49,431 bases of DNA from Gemmatimonadetes bacterium bin94 (GTDB lineage Bacteria; Gemmatimonadota; Gemmatimonadetes; Longimicrobiales; Gaopeijiaceae). Under the pieces are notes generated by a model. The model saw nothing but the letters and a program-made list of their open reading frames with translations. It ran no database searches and was not told where the DNA came from. The stretch is from the NCBI GenBank assembly GCA_002238865.1, contig MPNE01000030.1:1-49431 (forward strand), in the 5' to 3' direction. The translations under genes were made by a program, and so were the position numbers. Shown here one piece after another: positions 40,983-49,431 of the stretch (positions are counted from its first letter, which is position 1; each line of letters starts with the position of its first letter).

Positions 40983-41030
40983 GCCCCTTGGGGTCAAAGG
41001 GGGGCGGAGCCGCCCCTTGCCAGTCCGCGA
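40983..41030 (-). repeat. Palindromic 3'-end repeat, copy 6 (reverse)
   Basis: On the minus strand: GCGATGTAAAACATTCGC palindrome just upstream, then ACTGGCAAGGGGCGGCTCCG, its C-run partner, TTTGACCCC and AAGGGGCTTTCGCGC. It lies between the integrase fragment and the att-like repeat. Confidence 0.6.
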
Positions 41031-41066
41031 ATGTTTTACATCGCGTCGGCGGATCCGCTGAGGCCC

Positions 41067-41188
41067 AAATCACGGCAGGAGATAACGTAAGTCTAACTGG
41101 GACTGCACGATCTGCCAATCTTGCCGTTGGACTGGACCCTGCTGGACCGTGCCGCGAAAGCGGGAAAACCGGACTCGAATGGCGGGAA
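41067..41188 (+). repeat. ~125-bp att-like repeat, copy D
   Basis: AAATCACGGCAGGAGATAAC, core GGACTGCACGATCTGC at 41100-41115, GTTGGACTGGACC, CCGCGAAAGCGGGAAAACCG (a perfect GAAA-loop hairpin) and GAATGGCGGGAATCACC. Nearest relative of copy A. It ends within a base or two of the stop codon of the large ATPase gene. Confidence 0.75.
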
Positions 41189-44100
41189 TCACCGAACCTC
41201 CGATTCTACGTCTTCTTGCCGAACTATCATATCGGAGTGTCGCGGTTCCCTTTCCGCACACTGCGCCCACATGTCAGCATAGAAGCCGTATCGAAGCTGG
41301 CCGCGATTCCGCGTCCATGGGATGGGAAAGACTCGCGGATTATCCGTCTCCGTGCGATCGACTACATAGAGCCAGTATTCCACGTCGTCCTCTGTGTGCT
41401 GGAGGGCGTCCTCCACCTGGCGCGCGGTAAGAAGCACGCTCGCATCCTCCGCGAAATCCCCCTTGACACCCTTCACTTCGATGCGTCGCTGCCGCCCCGC
41501 CACGGGGTCGTCGCTGAGAACATCGAAGCCCGGTTGACCGGCTGGCATTTCCTTAGCCGGGCGTTTGTGCCGTATCTCGTACTTGACCACGGCAGCGCGC
41601 GCCTTCTTATCGTCCTTCGGTGGAGTACTGGTCTTGGTTGGCTCGACCGCATCCGAGCCCCCCGCACCGGACACCGAGGACGCCCTTCCCTGATTCCTGC
41701 CGATGAGGATCGCGAATTGGTCTGCTGCGGGGCTCGAATCAGGCGCTGTCTTTTTCGATTGGGTGGCCCGACCCTTGGGTGCGACCCTGCGGCTTTGGTC
41801 GTCGGGCGGTTCCCGGCGCGAATCCGGGCCAGTTCCAGTCGTGCCTGCTGGCTCCGGATCAACGGGACCTCTCGGCAGGGGTTCTCCCGTGTCTGTTTCA
41901 GGTCTATCGATCGTTGGCTCCGGTACGGACAACCCTAGGCCGCTGGCGAGCACTTTCAGATTCTCAGAAAACCGTTCATCCTCCTCAAGGTAACCAAGCG
42001 CTGCCGTGAGCCGCGGTATCGAGTTACCTCGCTGTCCCAACTGGAAATGCTCGACGAGTTGCTCAGCCGCTTCCGTACCGAAGGTCGCTGGAGTCCCAGT
42101 GACCATGAGTTCATCATGGACGAGATAGGCGGTGACTTGGTGCCTCTCACCTTCGACCCGCAACTCAAGGTGTAGGCGGCATGTAATCCTGCTCAGGGGT
42201 TGGCGGCCCTCAAGGGTGCCAAGAGCCGCCACAAGTCTCTTTAGATTACCCATCCACGGCGGTCGGGGAAGCTCACGTCCTTCACTTATCTTGATCTTGG
42301 TCGAAAGGCACGCGATCCCAAGTTCGGCCGCAACGAGGCGAATCTGTTCTGGGGCACCTCCGAGGTGTGCGGCTGAGATGGCTACCCGGTTGGCTGTAAG
42401 CAGTTGTCGAATGAAGGGGGATCGGACATCATCGACAACGAGTGAGTCGCTGATCTCATGCCAACGACCCTTGCCATAGAGCCGAGCCTCTTGCTTTGCG
42501 TCGCGCCAGACTCCACGGTCCAGATCGTCGCGCTCCAAGTCTTGAAGGACGTAGCGATACGCGGACGCTATGTGGGCTCGGATCTCATCCACGGACTCCG
42601 GCCTACGTCTCCAGCATTCAGAGAGGTATCCGAGAGCCTGCCGGCCCGTGGTTGTGGTGGGCCACTCGACTTCAATTCGATTCACCGCCGCAGCCAAGCC
42701 CGCCTCGACAGAGGAAAGCGCCACCACCCATCCGCCGAGGTCACTTCGCGTCCCGGGACGACCAGCCTCTTGCACTACACGATCCAACGGGACGCCTCGT
42801 AGCCTCACGGAGCGAAGTGTGGAGGTCAGCTCGACGCGCGTCACGGTGCCCGCCTCGATCTCTGCCAGCGCCTCATCGAGCAAGCCCGCCAGTTCGGCGT
42901 CCGGCAAGTTCGATGAGCCCTGCCTCTCCAGCCGGCGTAGCACGGGAGAGCGGGAGATGTCGGCGCCGAAACGAACCCCTTCCTGCACCAGGCGGTTCAC
43001 TAAGCCGGGGTCAATATCCGCGAGGGGCGCATCTTCGTAGTCGGGGTCGGCGTGGAGCAGCAGGTCTGCGGGCCTCCTGCGTTGGCCATCTTCACAGAGA
43101 ATCCACGGAAGCTGCTCCAGTGCTTTGACCCACAGCGAGCGTCGTTCTCCGTCAGTTGTCTTCGGGCCATGGTAGCTGCTGGTCGCCTTCCGCGTACCCT
43201 TGCGGGCAAGAAGGGTATATTCGCGTGAAAGCCACCTCTGTAGGGCGTCAAGTGGGACGGTTTGAACCTTGAAGGGCAGGTCGTAGTCGAGCATAGTCCA
43301 CCCCGACGCGAGCGCGGCAGGCTTAATCTGGTCCACCTCGATCCCGAGTAGCTTGCCGACGGCCTCCTTGTCGTAGCCGACAGGGACGCGCCGTTCCTTG
43401 AGCGTTGCGTCACCGCGAACCCCCAGTCCTTCGATGAAGCGCACCGCCGCCTGCTGGTCGTCGATGAGAGCGTAGTCCTCCACGAGCGCTGGCACGCTCG
43501 GGAAGAGCCGGCGCCGATCCTGTCCACCCGGCACGAGCGGATCCGCCAGCAATGCTGCGGATGGCTTGTGCGCACCACCTTCGGTCAGGACCAGCGGCAC
43601 GAGGTCTTGGCGGTTCGCACCGCGGGCAACGGCCCAATCCAGGAGTTCGACGAGCGGGAAGGCGTCGCCGTCTCCGGCATCGGTGCAAACCTGCCGAACG
43701 ATGTCTTTCAACCGCTGCTCCCGGTGCCGTTCCTGCAGCCAGGTGACGCCTGGGTGGGAGGTGCGATGTCGATTGACAAGCGCGCGGATTCTCGGTGGCA
43801 GGCGTTGTTCGGCGGCAGGCAAGAAGCCAGCGAGCGCCTCGGCGACCACAGCCCCACTCGGTTCCTTGACGGACGGCGGTTCTTCGTTGAGCCAGCACGT
43901 ATCGTCGGCGGGGAGCCACCCGTCGGCTTCCGTAGGGACGACGGGTGCGTGGTGCCATTTCTGCTCGGAGACGCACGACCAAAGCGCAAAGAGCGCGTCG
44001 GTGTTCCCCTCCACCGCAGACCACCAAGGCGGTAGCGTGACAGTCCACTCTACGGCATCAGGATCGATGTCGAGTCCCCACCCAAGCCAGTTGGCGAACT

Positions 44101-45493
44101 GCACGGCGCGACTCCCCAAGAGACCTTCATCCATCAGGTCGCGGTCAAACAGCAAATCTGGACGCCACGCCGGGCGTTTTCCAAACTCGCTGAGAAACCG
44201 GCCGGGTAGGCGCACGATCTCTTGCGGTGTGGAGAATCGTCTGGTTTCTGGGCGGAGAACCGGAACGATCTTGAGATCCCCGAGCAAACGGATGAAATCG
44301 CACCGTAGGGCACCAAGTACATCGGAGACCTCCCCTTCGAGCCGGGTGGGGTTAGACAGTATCCGGTAACCCCGGCTCATGGCGGATTCCGACTGCTCCT
44401 TCAGCCAAAGAAGTATTTCTCGCACAAGCATCGGGACTTGCTGCACGATTGCTTCCTGCCAAGGATCTCCTCTGATGGCCCGGAGGCTCTGACGTTCCAG
44501 GTTGACCAGCCAGTCCGCCTGCAAATGGAATCCGAAGGGAATGGACACCCGAGTCGGAAGTGTCGCGTAGACCCGACCTTGGGACGGTGGGTTCGGTAAC
44601 CCGTCCTCGTCCAAGGGCACGAGCGCCACGACGCTCCGCTTCGGCCGCTCTGACCCACTGGCCTCTTGGTACGTGAGGTCCTGGCGCGCCTCCAAGAACC
44701 GTCGCATCGCGGCGTCATCCGGGCGATAGCATGACACGAAGAATCGCCACCGCCGAGAGAGCCCATCGGGCGCGCGACGAACTTCGACCACTCCGTCCCG
44801 CACCGAGAGGTCCCAAGTGACATCGTCGATGCACACCTGCTCCAAGCCCCGCAACGCGAGCACGGACAACGGAGTTGGGTCTTCTGGGGACGCTAGGCGC
44901 GCTAGGTCGTCGGCCAAGCGGGCCGCCGGGGCTACGGGACGAGTAAGGTGAAAGGCGGTAGTGTAACCAGCATCGGGATCGAGCCGCTCACGGTCCCAGT
45001 GTGGCTGTAGGGCGTCGAACCAGTCAGAGACCGTGGCGCCGAGCGCCCCGTGGCGCTTTCCGATGTCGAACCTAATGCGCCAGCCGAAACCCGAAATCCG
45101 CGCTGTTCGAAACCGATTGAAGACTGACTTGAATCCAACTCCCATGAACCCGATGGCGTCCTGCCCCTTGGTCGAAGCACCAATCTAAGACAGCCCATCC
45201 ACAGCAGGTTCGTCCAACGCAGCGTCCCCATCATGCTGGAACAACAGCGACCCACCGTTGGTCCTCCAGTAGATTCGTCGAGCACCCGCATCGATTGCGT
45301 TCTGTGACAATTCGTAGACGTAGGCCCACGGGTGCGGGTGTCCGGCAGCGAGCATGGTCGCGACCATCTTGCGTGCAGGTGGGCCAAAGTGCCCGTCGTT
45401 CTCGCGGCGCACCTGCTCGACGAAGGCGCGCCGTTCCCGCTCGCCTACATTCACTGTCACGCCCCGGTCCTTCCCAGACGTTACCTCGCTCAT
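41189..45493 (-). pseudogene. Bergerat-fold ATPase/DUF3883 protein with internal TAG
   Basis: Two collinear open frames join in frame: 45493-45188 (102 residues) and 45184-41189, separated only by TAG at 45185-45187. Together 1,434 codons. N-terminal sacsin-like ATPase: N-box ELSQNAIDAGARRIYW, G1 HDGDA, then STKGQDAIGFMGVGFKSVF across the junction; the stop falls between G1 and the conserved I-G-A-S-T-K. The long middle has no clear motif. C-terminal DUF3883 (NOV_C): GFDVLSD, RIEVKGVKGDF, LTARQVEDALQHTEDDVEYW, LYVVDRTETD, with an E-x-K reminiscent of PD-(D/E)XK nucleases. Such proteins are found near restriction and defence loci. As written, the ATPase is split; other genes here use TAG as a normal stop. 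Confidence 0.85.
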
Positions 45494-46125
45494 GAGCCCT
45501 GCTCGGGGGAAGGACGTGGTGGATCAGTCGGATGCAGCATGCCGCCCCTCCGGCTGAAGAGCCCCCACGACGCACGGCCTCCCCTTGGTTCGAATGCAGG
45601 TCGGTGACCCGCCGGAGGCTGGCGGTCGGGAGTTCGAAGACCTCGATGCCGAACGGACCCTTCCCAACGAAAGGGCCTTTGGCCGTGCGGTCATCGCCTT
45701 ACTGGGAGGAGTTTCGAGGTCACAGAGCATGGGGGATGGCATGGTCAAGGTTCAGCGGGTGGAGACTCAAGCAACCAACCTAAACGTAGCTGGGGCAGCG
45801 GTGCGTGGGCATCCCCTCAGCCCGCCGCTGGGTGGTAGGGAGAGGACTACTCGCTCGGAATCCCGAGAGAAGAGGATGGACGGGGTGTATCCGCCGTCCA
45901 CCGGCGGGCGCGCCCTATGTCCGGTGCCCATCCGGGCCACCACCAATCGAGCTTGTGAGAACCGTTAGGGTGTTCGCCGAAGCGTCGACGGGGGCGTTCT
46001 GACAAGCCGCTGGCGACGGCATCCGACGAGGCTGAGACCTCCTGACACGACCTCGAACGTTCTGGAACAGTGGGGTACTTCCTACCGGGTTGACACGCTT
46101 ACGGGTCGCTCTTCAGCGTTCGGAC
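45494..46125. other. Stretch with no assigned gene
   Basis: A plus-strand frame from 45585 to 45968 (126 residues, GMVKVQRVETQATNLNVAGA) is open, but I do not recognise it and cannot tell a real gene from mobile-element debris. No partner gene for the ATPase is visible here. Confidence 0.3.
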
Positions 46126-46359
46126 ATGGAAACGGTGAAGCAGGAGTTCAACTCGTTCGCGGGTGGGGTTCACGGACGCGCACCCGAACAGGCGCCGCGT
46201 GGGTTGCACATGCCGGTCGCGCGGAGCTTGGCCGCCGCGGAGCGCGTGCCCGACAAGACGCTGGCCGGACTCTACGGCGGCCGCGTCGTCGAGGTCGCCG
46301 GGGAGGACCACCGGCTCCTCGAATCAGACGCTTACCGGGCGGCGATCACGTCGAACTGA
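46126..46359 (+). CDS. Small hypothetical protein
   Basis: 77 residues from ATG 46126, with GC-rich third codon positions. METVKQEFNSFAGGVHGRAP, RSLAAAERVPDKTLAGLYGG, RVVEVAGEDHRLLESDAYRA. No signal peptide, no known motif. No strong ribosome site. It lies between the ATPase gene and the second integrase and may be island cargo. The 217 bases after it hold nothing recognisable. Confidence 0.35.
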   Translation: METVKQEFNSFAGGVHGRAPEQAPRGLHMPVARSLAAAERVPDKTLAGLYGGRVVEVAGEDHRLLESDAYRAAITSN

Positions 46360-46577
46360 AGCCTCGGGCTGAGGGGGGCATTAGCGCGTCGACGAGGCGG
46401 ATCCCGCGCGTCGAGCCAGCCCGTTCACGGGCGCGGCCCACGGGGGCGTTGGGCGCTGTTAAGGCGTCCAGCCAGCCTACCCAACACACTAACACAGGTT
46501 TGCATCTTCCTGTGATCGTTGAGCTTACGGATTTCTGCGGCTCGATTCCCTCCGAATGACTCCCTCCGATTGGGATC

Positions 46578-47737
46578 TCAGGTGCGATCCCTCGGGCGGC
46601 TTTCCAACGCCGTCCGAAGCTGTCCAGCGTCGGCCTGCTGATAGCAACGTAGCACCGTCTGCGGGCTCTTCCATCCGCCAAGCTCACAGAGCACCTTGAG
46701 CGGAAGATCCATCAGGTCCGTCGCGAACTTCCGCCGCAGCGAGTGCCAGCCCCGGCCCGGCTTCGGCTCCAGTCCCGAGAGGGTCTGGGCCTTCTTCCAC
46801 CACAGAAAGGCGGAAACGCGGTTCGCGCACCTCGTGGCATCCCTCGACGAAGGCAGCACCGGGCCGTTCTTCTTCCCCCGGCCCATCCCTCGCGCCTCCT
46901 CCAAGACGGCGAGCGCCTCGGCGGTCAAGGGCGTGATGTGCTCGTACCCAGTCTTCTCGTGCTCCGCGTCCACCGGATGGTCCTGTCCTCGAAGTCGATG
47001 TCGGGCCAGCGGAGTTCACGGATCGCACCGATACGGTGCCCCGTCTCGTGCGCGAGCACAAGCGCGACATGGAACCGCCACCCGACCTGCCGCGACACCT
47101 TCAGCATCGCCCGGTACTCGTCCCCGGTGAGAACGACCCGGTTCGGGTTCTTCTCCCTGGGCTTCCTGAGGCCCTTCAGCGGGTTGGAGTCGAGGAGGAG
47201 CCTCCCCTCCTCGTCCCGGGACCTTGCGGCCCAGTTGAGCACCGTCATCAGGAACGTCAGGTCCCATGCGATGGTGCGGTTGCCGACGGGCTGGCCCGAG
47301 CGTCCGGCCCTGCCCGCTCTCCGTGCTTGGATGAACCGGTCCCAATCGCGCTGCGAGAGCGTTTCGGGCCTCCGGTCCCTGCCGAAGAAGTCGAGGAACA
47401 TTGTCGCCGCGACCCTGTCGCGCCGCCGGGTCCTCTCGCCCTTCGTGGGCGTCACCTCTTCCCCGTAGATTTCAAAAAGCCGTCCCAGCGTGAGCGGCTC
47501 GGGCTCGGCTTCCGCCTTGCCGTTCAGCTCCGGGCTTGCGAACCCTGCGGCGAATTCGTCCGCCTGCCGTTTGGCTCGGGTCCAGTCACGGTGACCCAAG
47601 GACCTCGTGAGCCTGCGCCCGTTCTCCCGCCACTCCATCTGGTACAAGCCGGTTTTCCGGTCGGGAAAGACCCGGACCCGGTTCCGGCCCCATTCGCCGG
47701 CGCCGTAGGAGCGCCGACTTCGTTTCGTGCGTGCCAT
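46578..47737 (-). pseudogene. Tyrosine recombinase, full length but frameshifted
   Basis: Close relative of the integrase at 1.5-2.3 kb, with the N-terminal part intact: start ATG 47737, arm-binding segment (NRVRVFPDRKTGLYQMEWRE), core-binding region, then RDWDRFIQARRAGRAG and catalytic ETGHRIGAIRELRWPDIDF. At about 46975 one base is missing: the frame leaves IRWTRSTRRLG and the adjacent frame resumes AEHEKTGYEHITPLT, WHSLRRKFATDL and LGGWKSPQTVLRCY. Unless this is a sequencing error, no active enzyme is made. A GGACTGCACGATCTGC core lies 20 bases outside its start. Confidence 0.88.
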
Positions 47738-47757
47738 CGTTCGATTCCTCTCTCGAT

Positions 47758-47773
47758 GGACTGCACGATCTGC
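47758..47773 (+). repeat. Att-like 16-bp core, copy E
   Basis: Exact GGACTGCACGATCTGC, 21 bases outside the start codon of the frameshifted integrase. The flanks do not match the ~125-bp repeat, so only the core is shared. The 47774-48100 stretch carries no convincing gene. Confidence 0.65.
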
Positions 47774-48100
47774 GCAACGGAATCTCGCTGGCCGAAGGCT
47801 GCTTGACCAGTGCGGGGCACCCGTGCCGTTCGCTTCCCGACCGCGCCCGAGCGCCTCGTCAGGCTCTACCGGAACCGATGCAGGAGCGGCTGCCGGAGAC
47901 CGTTCCGGATCCAGAAACGCACCGGACGGCTCTGGACGAATGCCCGAGGACGCGACTTGACGCCGCCGAAGGCGCTCTCCCGATTGCTACCGGCAGTGAC
48001 ACCCTCACCAGCCACTGTGGTCCCCACCACGGAGTCCGGGGCCTACTGCGGGAGCGCGAACCCTCATGTACCGCAAATCCATTGATCAACGGGGGTCGCG

Positions 48101-49036
48101 TTGATCGACCATCTGAAGGGTCGCGAGAAGGCGCTGGAGCCGTTCGGCCTGACGGGCCGCCGCGCCGAGTGGGTCGCCTTGGCGAGCCTGCATGGCGGCG
48201 TGTTCAACCGCTCGCAGCTTTCGGCGTGGTTCGGCATGGACCGCTTCAAGACGCTCCGGTTCGTGCAGGCCCTGACGCGGAGAAGGCTCGCCGCCGAGGA
48301 GATGGTCGGAGATCTGAAGGTCTGCCGGATCTGCGCGCGCGGCATCTACCGGGCTCTCGGTGCCGAGGGCGTCCGCACCCGGAGGATCACCTCGACCGAG
48401 GTGGCCATGCGCCGCGTGCTCTCGTTCGACTACGTGATCGAGCATCCGGACCTGCCCTGGCTCCCGACCGAGCAGGAGAAGGTCTCCGCGTTCGAGGCGC
48501 TCGACATGGGACGCTCGCTCATGCCCGTCCGCGTCTACCGGGGCGCCGCAGGGGGTGCGCAGCACTACTTCCCCCGCGGGATGCCCGTGGCGCTGGACTC
48601 GCGCCGCGCCGTGTTCGTCCACGCCGATCCCGGCTACGACACCTCGACCGCGCTCCGTTCGTGGCGGGACCGGCACCAGAAGCTCTGGCAGGCACTGAGG
48701 GACCTGGCCTTGTCGGTCGAGGTCGTCGGGGTCGCGTGCGCCCGGAGACCGCTTGACCGGGCGCGGACGATCCTCGGAAACTGGACCAATACGGAAACGG
48801 CTCCACGTCCCATCCACCCGCCCGGGACCGCCGCTGCGGCCCGGCGCGAGATCACGCGCATCGAGAATGCGATCGTCGGCATGGACGACGCGGGGGTCGA
48901 GGAAATGGGCGGTTTCCAAGCCTGCCTCCACAGGATGGTCGAGCTGGAAGATATGCTCCGATCCATGCGTCCGGCAGGGACGATCGACGGCCATTCGGTG
49001 TGGCGTTCGAGCCGCTTCCGTGGGCGCGGGATTTGA
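48101..49036 (+). CDS. Mobilisation-region protein with winged-helix N-terminus
   Basis: 311 residues from TTG 48101 (GGGGG upstream, weak). Residues ~15-70 look like a winged helix: LTGRRAEWVALASLHGGVFN, RSQLSAWFGMDRFKTLRFVQ. The middle (YVIEHPDLPWLPTEQEKVSA, FEALDMGRSLMPVRVYRGAA, MPVALDSRRAVFVHADPGYD) is globular and the end helical (AAAARREITRIENAIVGMDD). It vaguely resembles replication-relaxation proteins of integrative elements, but I cannot confirm this. A decayed copy lies at 22.1-22.8 kb on the other strand, linked to the same downstream block. Confidence 0.6.
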   Translation: MIDHLKGREKALEPFGLTGRRAEWVALASLHGGVFNRSQLSAWFGMDRFKTLRFVQALTRRRLAAEEMVGDLKVCRICARGIYRALGAEGVRTRRITSTEVAMRRVLSFDYVIEHPDLPWLPTEQEKVSAFEALDMGRSLMPVRVYRGAAGGAQHYFPRGMPVALDSRRAVFVHADPGYDTSTALRSWRDRHQKLWQALRDLALSVEVVGVACARRPLDRARTILGNWTNTETAPRPIHPPGTAAAARREITRIENAIVGMDDAGVEEMGGFQACLHRMVELEDMLRSMRPAGTIDGHSVWRSSRFRGRGI

Positions 49037-49315
49037 CCGCTCGTGGACGGGGGCCGTTGCCGATCCAGAGTGCACATGTGACATTGGGGTCGTTGTGCAC
49101 GATAATCACGCTCGGATGTGACACGCCGCCGATTCCGCAAGTTGCGGACTTCATTGCGTTTGCGGCGAGTGCACCGTGGCGGCCGTGGCGCGCGGGCGCT
49201 TGCGGCCGTTGACGGGAGCGACCCACCCTTCGGGGTGCCTGGTACGGCACGGCGACGGTCGGGATGTGCACGGCCATCCCAACCTCGCCTGGGGTCGCTC
49301 CCGGTCCATCAGTCC
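49037..49315 (+). other. Conserved noncoding block after the mobilisation-region gene
   Basis: From about 49224 the sequence CACCCTTCGGGGTGCCTGGT, then ACGGCACGGCGACGGTCGGG and ATGTGCAC, is nearly the same as the reverse complement of 22130-22215. Retention in the decayed copy while the gene itself was deleted suggests a functional site such as oriT or a regulatory RNA. CACCC-TTCG-GGGTG is a perfect small hairpin. Confidence 0.5.
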
Positions 49316-49431
49316 TTGGCAGGAAGGCTGTCGGTCACCGGAGACGGTCGCGGCCCGAAGCCGAAGGCGACTGCTGCGGCCAAAGCCATCGGGCACGGCT
49401 TCGCTTTCGGCGCGGTCGGCGGGATGTTCGC
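49316..49431 (+). CDS. Start of a possible transfer gene, cut by the window end
   Basis: From TTG 49316 one frame reads MAGRLSVTGDGRGPKPKATA, AAKAIGHGFAFGAVGGMF up to the end, a charged segment leading into what looks like a hydrophobic helix. This would fit the N-terminus of a membrane-bound transfer or coupling protein, but too little is present to decide. Other frames are arginine-rich. Confidence 0.3.
   Translation, partial: MAGRLSVTGDGRGPKPKATAAAKAIGHGFAFGAVGGMF

Noticed and set aside
40541-41938. 465-residue open frame on the plus strand
   Set aside because: Only the part at 40720-40945 resembles a protein (integrase fragment); the rest crosses repeats and is antisense to the large ATPase gene.
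41189-45493. TAG as a sense codon across the genome
   Set aside because: Several other genes in the window end in TAG, for example the propeller at 11491 and the ABC permease at 21958, so general recoding is unlikely.
45585-45968. 126-residue plus-strand frame as the 5' part of another group II intron
   Set aside because: The wording of the DNA is reminiscent of intron leader sequence, but no domain V or reverse-transcriptase motif follows, so the idea is unsupported.
47731-48756. 341-residue open frame on the plus strand
   Set aside because: Out of frame with the gene at 48101, which has a better composition and a homologous relic elsewhere in the window.
1-49431. CRISPR arrays, rRNA or tRNA genes
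   Set aside because: No regularly spaced direct repeats of CRISPR type and no rRNA or cloverleaf signatures were found by reading.

Overview
The window is a high-GC (mid-60s percent by eye) stretch of bacterial accessory genome. Several traits suggest a Gemmatimonadota-like bacterium: four secreted six-bladed beta-propeller proteins with the G-x-G-P-G-E-F signature, a TonB receptor, small outer-membrane barrels, many short lipoproteins, a membrane-anchored TPR protein, and frequent GTG/TTG starts. This is inference from gene content; no rRNA or tRNA was found to settle it. Intact genes are interleaved with frameshifted, truncated and duplicated relics, as in a hotspot that has received and lost several mobile elements.

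Layout. 0-2.4 kb: mobilisation module (MobC-like, relaxase, overlapping MbeB-like) and a 5'-truncated tyrosine integrase. 2.3-12 kb: lipoproteins, small beta-barrels and two propellers, with palindromic repeats after gene ends. 12-15.2 kb: basic repeat protein, truncated P4-type integrase, alkyltransferase-like protein, tiny membrane protein, infA. 15.8-24.7 kb: TPR membrane protein, a five-gene run ending in an ABC-2 exporter, a decayed mobilisation relic, DoxX protein and a large envelope protein. 24.8-27.1 kb: OmpR-type regulator and its kinase. 27.4-28.1 kb: deleted group II intron. 28.1-32.5 kb: NarL-type two-component system (kinase frameshifted) between two duplicated terminator/promoter cassettes. 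32.5-35.6 kb: TonB receptor and lipoprotein. 35.7-38.8 kb: compact operon alternating cysteine-rich secreted peptides with six-bladed propellers. 38.9-41.2 kb: lipoproteins and integrase debris. 41.2-45.5 kb: 1,434-codon Bergerat-ATPase/DUF3883 gene with an internal amber codon. 46.1-49.4 kb: second integrase (frameshifted), a mobilisation-associated gene, and the start of another gene cut by the window end.

Possible connections. The NarL-type system may act on GGGTTTTCCC boxes placed just before the -35 in both duplicated cassettes; three related GGGAAAACCC boxes, about 22 bp apart, lie between the cysteine-peptide/propeller operon and a divergent lipoprotein gene. A 16-bp word, GGACTGCACGATCTGC, recurs five times; two copies lie just outside the 5' ends of the paired integrases and three lie in a ~125-bp repeat, so it is a candidate attachment core. 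A second repeat family (palindrome, G-run/C-run hairpin, CGAACCCC tail) sits mostly after gene 3' ends.
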